NCBI GenBank assembly: GCA_027021185.1
Contig: JALUUU010000165.1
Coordinates: 1-8,814 of the forward strand
Direction of reading: 5' to 3'
From: an archaeon
GTDB taxonomy: Archaea > Hydrothermarchaeota > Hydrothermarchaeia > Hydrothermarchaeales > JALUUU01
DNA length: 8,814 nt
In this document: piece after piece, positions 6,164-8,814 of the stretch
How positions within the stretch are numbered: position 1 is the first letter of the stretch
Layout: every line of letters begins with the position of its first letter
Program-made: the position numbers and the translations under genes
Notes under the pieces: model-generated
What the model was told of the DNA's origin: nothing
Databases searched by the model: none
What the model saw: only the letters and a program-made list of their open reading frames with translations

Positions 6164-6230
6164 GCCGACTAAATACCCGATTACCTGAAAGACAGCTCCT
6201 CGCAGGCGTCGGAGATCCCTGAAGGGGAAA

Positions 6231-6240
6231 AGTTAAAAAG
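6231..6240 (+). promoter_or_regulatory. TATA-like promoter of the thioredoxin lipoprotein gene
   Basis: AGTTAAAAAG, preceded by the purine-rich GGGGAAA (possible BRE), is centred about 25 nt before ATG 6261. No SD intervenes, so a leaderless transcript is likely. The remainder of the 97-bp gap after the SQR gene shows only a short CCCTGAAGGG hairpin (6217-6226). Confidence 0.5.
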
Positions 6241-6260
6241 CAGGGGACAAACTAAAAGAT

Positions 6261-6752
6261 ATGGATCGAAGGATCATCCCCCTCATATTCGCGGCCACGT
6301 CCCTAGCTCTTCTAACAGGATGCATTGGGTCCCCAGGGGGTGCTGCCGTGAGCCAGCCTCCCTTGGAAGTTCAGAAATCCGTAGTAGAATCTCAGAGCTC
6401 TGCAGTGCCGCCCTCGGAGATAAACTGGATAAACAGCTACGAGGAGGGATTGAAGGTGGCCCAGGAGAAAAACAAGCCTATACTGCTTTATTTCTGGGCT
6501 GTCTGGTGCTCTTTCTGTGCCAAAATGGATAAAGAGGTTCTCTCAGACGGAGAGATTATCAAACTCATGACGGAGAGCTTTGTTCCAGTCCTTCTGGATG
6601 TCGACAATGAAGACAACTTCAAGTATTTTAACGATTACAAAGTTGTCGGCACCCCGACTTTTGTCATCCTCAACCCCAAAGGCGAACTCCTCCGCGGGAC
6701 TGTTGGTTACAAAACAAAAGAGGAATTCATGACCTTCCTCCGGGGCGGCTGA
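6261..6752 (+). CDS. Thioredoxin-fold lipoprotein, exported
   Basis: A 163-residue protein with a signal peptide (MDRR then hydrophobic residues 5-19) ending in the lipobox LLTG-C21. A Gly/Ser/Pro-rich linker to about residue 52 tethers the domain outside the membrane. The thioredoxin-like domain follows: PILLYFWAVWCSFCAKM with active site C83-S-F-C86, and cis-Pro loop VVGTPTFVIL (P132). WCxxC in the context FWAVWCSFCAKMDKEV resembles the Thioredoxin_7/DsbD C-terminal-domain group. The likely function is thiol-disulfide exchange on the outer face of the membrane, for example reducing exported proteins or handling sulfur compounds near SQR. No transmembrane partner such as CcdA/DsbD is in the window. 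It has its own promoter, 97 nt after the SQR gene. Confidence 0.88.
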   Translation: MDRRIIPLIFAATSLALLTGCIGSPGGAAVSQPPLEVQKSVVESQSSAVPPSEINWINSYEEGLKVAQEKNKPILLYFWAVWCSFCAKMDKEVLSDGEIIKLMTESFVPVLLDVDNEDNFKYFNDYKVVGTPTFVILNPKGELLRGTVGYKTKEEFMTFLRGG

Positions 6753-6770
6753 TGAGGATGAGCGCCCCGG
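6740..6770 (+). terminator. GC hairpin spanning the lipoprotein stop codon
   Basis: CCGGGGCG (6740-6747) and CGCCCCGG (6763-6770) form a perfect 8-bp stem whose 15-nt loop contains the TGA stop (6750-6752). No T-run follows (GAAAATAAC), so it is not a standard terminator. It may slow transcription or protect the mRNA 3' end. Confidence 0.35.
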
Positions 6771-6810
6771 GAAAATAACAACTCTAAAGGATTTTAGGGG
6801 AGGAGAAAAC

Positions 6811-6819
6811 TTTATATTT
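6811..6819 (+). promoter_or_regulatory. TATA box of the ferredoxin gene
   Basis: TTTATATTT preceded by the purine-rich GGAGAAAAC, a good archaeal BRE/TATA combination. A start site about 25 nt downstream falls near 6839, giving a leader of roughly 14 nt that holds the SD AAGGTG (6841-6846) 6 nt before ATG 6853. Confidence 0.7.
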
Positions 6820-6852
6820 ACCTATTAATCCATATCAAGGAAGGTGTTTATC

Positions 6853-7071
6853 ATGGCAGTTAAGAAATGGGAAGGATCGGACAACGATATAACCATTGAG
6901 GTAGATTACGATAAGTGTGAAGGTGCGGCGGAGTGCGTCGACGTATGCCCGGTAGGGGTTTACGAGCTCGTAGACGATAAGGCCACAGCTCCTAACATTG
7001 ACGAATGTATCGAGTGCTGTGCCTGCGTGGAGGCGTGCCCCACTGGAGCTATCACTCACAGCTCCTGCTAA
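6853..7071 (+). CDS. Small two-cluster ferredoxin with a three-Cys first motif
   Basis: A 72-residue soluble electron carrier. The first cluster motif reads C22-EGA25AE-C28-VDV-C32-P, so the second Cys of the usual CX2CX2CX3CP is Ala. This suggests a [3Fe-4S] or an atypically ligated [4Fe-4S] cluster. The second motif is complete: C52-IE-C55-CA-C58-VEA-C62-P, with an extra Cys at 56 and a terminal HSSC (C72). The pattern resembles an archaeal ferredoxin group with the same arrangement. ATG 6853 is preferred over the in-frame GTG at 6844, because that GTG is part of the SD (AAGGTG). It is strongly placed for expression (good TATA, SD, acidic protein) and converges on the NuoI-like gene with 12 bp between stops. 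It could feed the thioredoxin reductase-like enzyme or the polyferredoxin; this is inference. Confidence 0.9.
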   Translation: MAVKKWEGSDNDITIEVDYDKCEGAAECVDVCPVGVYELVDDKATAPNIDECIECCACVEACPTGAITHSSC

Positions 7072-7083
7072 AATTAAAATCCC

Positions 7084-7521
7084 TCAACCTTTTACGGGCT
7101 CGTAGGCGGGTTTGTTTACACCTATCTTATCCCAGGGATAAAACAGCGCTTCCCTGGTGTCGGCGGCCAGCTCGTAGCGTCCGGTCATCGTCAGACTCTT
7201 GACAGGGCAGACCTCAACACATAGGCCGCAGAACATACACCTCCCCTCAAAGAAAGAGGGGTGCTTAACCTCTTTTTTTATGATTTTATCCCCTCTCTTA
7301 ACCTCTTTAACTCCTGCAGGGGTCATCTCTATGCATTTATTGGGGCAGATCCTTGCGCAGGAGCCGCAGCTTATGCACTTGCTGAGGTCGTTCTGATGCA
7401 GCCCCCTGTAGCGTGGGGATGGAGGCATGCGTTCCTCTGGATACTGCACCGTTACGGGCTTCTTGAAAAGATGCTTGAGGGTTATAATCGATGGTTTGAG
7501 AATAAGGGACTTAACTACCAT
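7084..7521 (-). CDS. NuoI/EchF-like 2x[4Fe-4S] ferredoxin subunit (orphan)
   Basis: A 145-residue protein with the NuoI signature: an N-terminal amphipathic stretch, then TLKHLFKKPVTVQYPEER (14-31) and a PPSPRYRG motif. Two full cluster motifs follow: C49-IS-C52-GS-C55-ARI-C59-P and C95-MF-C98-GL-C101-VEV-C105-P; C63 is extra. In complex I and membrane hydrogenases this subunit carries the two clusters next to the quinone or catalytic site. No other complex I, Fpo or Ech subunit is in the window, so it is either a displaced subunit or a stand-alone carrier. ATG 7521 is preceded by a weak SD (GGGGA) and a TATA-like element about 28 nt upstream. Downstream on its strand the sequence is T-rich (GGATTTTAATTTTA), a possible terminator. 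Confidence 0.87.
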   Translation of the reverse strand: MVVKSLILKPSIITLKHLFKKPVTVQYPEERMPPSPRYRGLHQNDLSKCISCGSCARICPNKCIEMTPAGVKEVKRGDKIIKKEVKHPSFFEGRCMFCGLCVEVCPVKSLTMTGRYELAADTREALFYPWDKIGVNKPAYEPVKG

Positions 7522-7544
7522 GCTCCCCTGTAGATACCCCGGCT

Positions 7545-7556
7545 AACTTAAATTTT
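7545..7556 (-). promoter_or_regulatory. TATA-like promoter of the NuoI-like gene
   Basis: On the minus strand GGGAAAAATTTAAGTTAGCC combines a purine-rich BRE-like stretch with the AT-rich box ATTTAAGTT. Its centre is about 28 nt before ATG 7521, implying a very short or absent leader. It lies in the 46-bp gap after the JAMM gene, so the NuoI-like gene may be transcribed independently. Confidence 0.5.
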
Positions 7557-7567
7557 TCCCCTATCCC

Positions 7568-7933
7568 CTAGAGAACCATTATATGCAGCCGGGTGCCCGT
7601 GGGGGAATAAGCGGCCACGTCCATGAGGCCCCTGTAGGGGTAGGCGACTACAACAGAAATTTTCCCGAAACTCTCCGCCAGGTCCCCGTCGGACTGCTCC
7701 AGGTCCATTACAGGATGGCTGTGTGCTGTGCCGATAATGCTTGGATCCATGGGAAGAGCGTCGAGGGGAAACTCAGAAAAGTCCTCCCCCGCCATGGCCA
7801 GGGGCGCCAAGAGAACCTCCTCCACAACAATTTCTCCGCCCCCATGTCCGTGTCCCCTGAGAAGGGCTATCATCTCCCTGGGGTGGGCGCTCCTGGCGAG
7901 ATGAAGCAGAGTCTCAACCACCTCCCTCTTCAT
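7568..7933 (-). CDS. JAMM/MPN+ (Mov34/PAD-1) zinc metalloprotease
   Basis: A 121-residue single-domain JAMM protein. The catalytic Glu is E20 in HPREMIALLRG. The zinc site is H71-S-H73-P, then ten residues to D84, with S81 in between (HSHPVMDLEQSDGD). The full E...HxHx(10)D motif predicts an active enzyme. Archaeal relatives of this size remove ubiquitin-like SAMP modifiers (desampylases) or free the C-terminal Gly-Gly of sulfur carrier proteins; which applies here is not visible. ATG 7933 is chosen over the GTG at 7963, because GGAGGTGG (7946-7939) lies just upstream and the GTG would overlap the RuBisCO stop without an SD. The gap to the RuBisCO gene is 20 nt, so co-transcription is likely. 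A His/Gly-rich loop (GHGHGGGE, 27-34) is unusual and could bind metal. Confidence 0.87.
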   Translation of the reverse strand: MKREVVETLLHLARSAHPREMIALLRGHGHGGGEIVVEEVLLAPLAMAGEDFSEFPLDALPMDPSIIGTAHSHPVMDLEQSDGDLAESFGKISVVVAYPYRGLMDVAAYSPTGTRLHIMVL

Positions 7934-7938
7934 CAAAA

Positions 7939-7946
7939 CCACCTCC
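7939..7946 (-). promoter_or_regulatory. Shine-Dalgarno site fixing the JAMM start
   Basis: Minus-strand GGAGGTGG lies 5 nt before ATG 7933-7931, and 2 nt before TTG 7936. It rules out the longer GTG form starting at 7963 as the main product. Confidence 0.75.
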
Positions 7947-7953
7947 TTCACGG

Positions 7954-8814
7954 TTATCCCCACTTCTCTAGGGCGGCACGGAGCTCCCTGGACCCGTAAT
8001 CCCCAAGGGCCACCCCTTCCAGGGCGGCGTTAAGGGCATCCCTGGCGGCTTTGGCTCCTGACCTGCTCCCCATGGGATGGCCGTGGATTCCTCCACCCAT
8101 CTGGATCACAAAGTCTGAGCCGAATCCATCGAGCAACCTAGGGATCAGGACAGGATTTAACCCTCCGCTGGCCACGGGAAGGGTCTTCCTGATGCCTCTC
8201 CATTCCTGAGTCAGCACATCCCTGCAGTACAGCACATCTTCTCGAGGACCCTCCATTTTGCCGAGAAGGCTGCCTATGTGGAGCTGGTCCACCCCTAGGA
8301 GGCGGAACACCTTGGCCAGTACTGCCATGTGAATGCCGTGTTTTTTGTTGCGGGTGAAGGCGGCATGCATGGCGCGGTGACCGTGAATGGCGCTCTCCAT
8401 GTCCCTGTTCCGGAGAGACTGGAGGGTGACGTATCCCGCTATAACCACATCGAGCATTACGTACTCTCCCCCGTGGTCTAGGACAAAGTCCTGTCTGCGG
8501 TAGAGCTCCTCCACGTCCGGGGCTGTGATATTAACGATGTAGCCCTTTCTCTCCCCGGTTTCGTCCTCTGCCTTATCCCTCATCTTCAGGGTCTCGGCGA
8601 CCCTCTCATCGAAGGGGTTGAACCCCTGGTTGGTGAGGTTCTCATCGTCCTTAATCAGGTCGCAACCCCCGACCCAGGCATCATAGGCGACTCTGGCATG
8701 CTCCCCGGGGCTGAGCCCCATCTTAGGCTTTATTATCGTCCCCAGAAAAGGACGGTTTTTCACCTTTAGAAGCTTCCTGAGGCCCTCTATACCGTACTTA
8801 GGCCCAGGGTAGTA
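7954..8814 (-). CDS. rbcL: Ribulose-bisphosphate carboxylase large chain, form III-type, partial (C-terminal 286 aa)
   Basis: The frame is open to the right window edge; the visible part begins YYPGPKYGIEGLRKLL and the GTG at 8763 is internal. Catalytic positions (spinach numbering) are all seen: K175/K177 in GTIIKPKMGLS, carbamylated K201 with D203 and E204 in DLIKDDEN, H294/R295 in HGHRAMHAAF, H327 in DQLHIGS, K334 in LLGKMEG, S379 in VASGG and the GGGIHGHPMG phosphate loop. The short C-terminus ending in ALEKWG is typical of archaeal form III. Such enzymes fix CO2 onto RuBP made from AMP via AMP phosphorylase and ribose-1,5-bisphosphate isomerase; those genes are not in the window. About 140-150 N-terminal residues are missing by truncation at the edge. 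Followed by the JAMM gene after 20 nt. Confidence 0.93.
   Translation of the reverse strand, partial: YYPGPKYGIEGLRKLLKVKNRPFLGTIIKPKMGLSPGEHARVAYDAWVGGCDLIKDDENLTNQGFNPFDERVAETLKMRDKAEDETGERKGYIVNITAPDVEELYRRQDFVLDHGGEYVMLDVVIAGYVTLQSLRNRDMESAIHGHRAMHAAFTRNKKHGIHMAVLAKVFRLLGVDQLHIGSLLGKMEGPREDVLYCRDVLTQEWRGIRKTLPVASGGLNPVLIPRLLDGFGSDFVIQMGGGIHGHPMGSRSGAKAARDALNAALEGVALGDYGSRELRAALEKWG

Noticed and set aside
6844..6846. GTG start for the ferredoxin.
   Set aside because: It is part of the SD AAGGTG for ATG 6853; the extra MFI residues have no family support that I can see.
7583..7999. Plus-strand ORF of 138 codons opposite the JAMM gene.
   Set aside because: It is a shadow; the minus strand carries the complete JAMM catalytic motif.
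8761..8763. GTG as the start of the RuBisCO gene.
   Set aside because: The open frame continues upstream with conserved RuBisCO sequence (YYPGPKYGIEGLRKLL), so the gene runs off the window edge.

Overview
The window looks like the chromosome of a thermophilic or anaerobic archaeon. AT-rich TATA boxes lie about 25 nt ahead of likely start sites, several genes appear leaderless or nearly so, and others carry strong GGAGGTGA ribosome-binding sites. Arg codons are largely AGG/AGA and Ile is often ATA. The gene content is archaeal: a form III-type RuBisCO, a JAMM/MPN+ metalloprotease, several iron-sulfur proteins and a PDO-like double thioredoxin-fold protein. The lineage cannot be fixed from sequence alone. 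No rRNA, tRNA, CRISPR array, transposase or integrase was found.

Left part (1-2349, + strand): the 3' end of an unidentified beta-rich protein, a membrane glycosyltransferase (GT-C fold, DUF2029/GT87-like) and a NapH/YccM-like membrane polyferredoxin. They are tightly packed (3-nt gap, then a 4-nt ATGA overlap) and are probably one transcript.

Centre (2373-6163): a sulfur/thiol redox locus. A DsrE/F/H-like (peroxiredoxin-family) protein is transcribed leftward. Facing it is a four-gene operon: thioredoxin reductase-like flavoprotein, PDO/glutaredoxin-like protein, a second small DsrE-family protein, and sulfide:quinone oxidoreductase with all three catalytic cysteines. The intergenic region holds two inverted copies of a 23-bp element (22/23 identical). 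Each copy places a TATA box plus a tandem 8-bp repeat in the same orientation relative to its own gene. This strongly suggests co-regulation. The likely logic is that SQR oxidises sulfide to (poly/per)sulfide and passes electrons to quinone, while the DsrE proteins carry persulfide sulfur and the flavoprotein/PDO pair reduces disulfides or persulfides. The reductase has lost a recognisable NADPH motif and the PDO has lost its N-terminal CXXC, so the relay looks specialised.

Right-centre (6261-7071, + strand): a thioredoxin-fold lipoprotein and a small two-cluster ferredoxin, each with its own TATA-like promoter. The ferredoxin is a plausible electron donor for local redox enzymes.

Right part (7084-8814, - strand): an orphan NuoI/EchF-like ferredoxin subunit, a JAMM metalloprotease and the C-terminal two thirds of form III RuBisCO (running off the window). 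RuBisCO and JAMM are 20 nt apart and probably co-transcribed. In archaea form III RuBisCO normally acts in nucleoside/AMP salvage, but no partner enzyme is in view.
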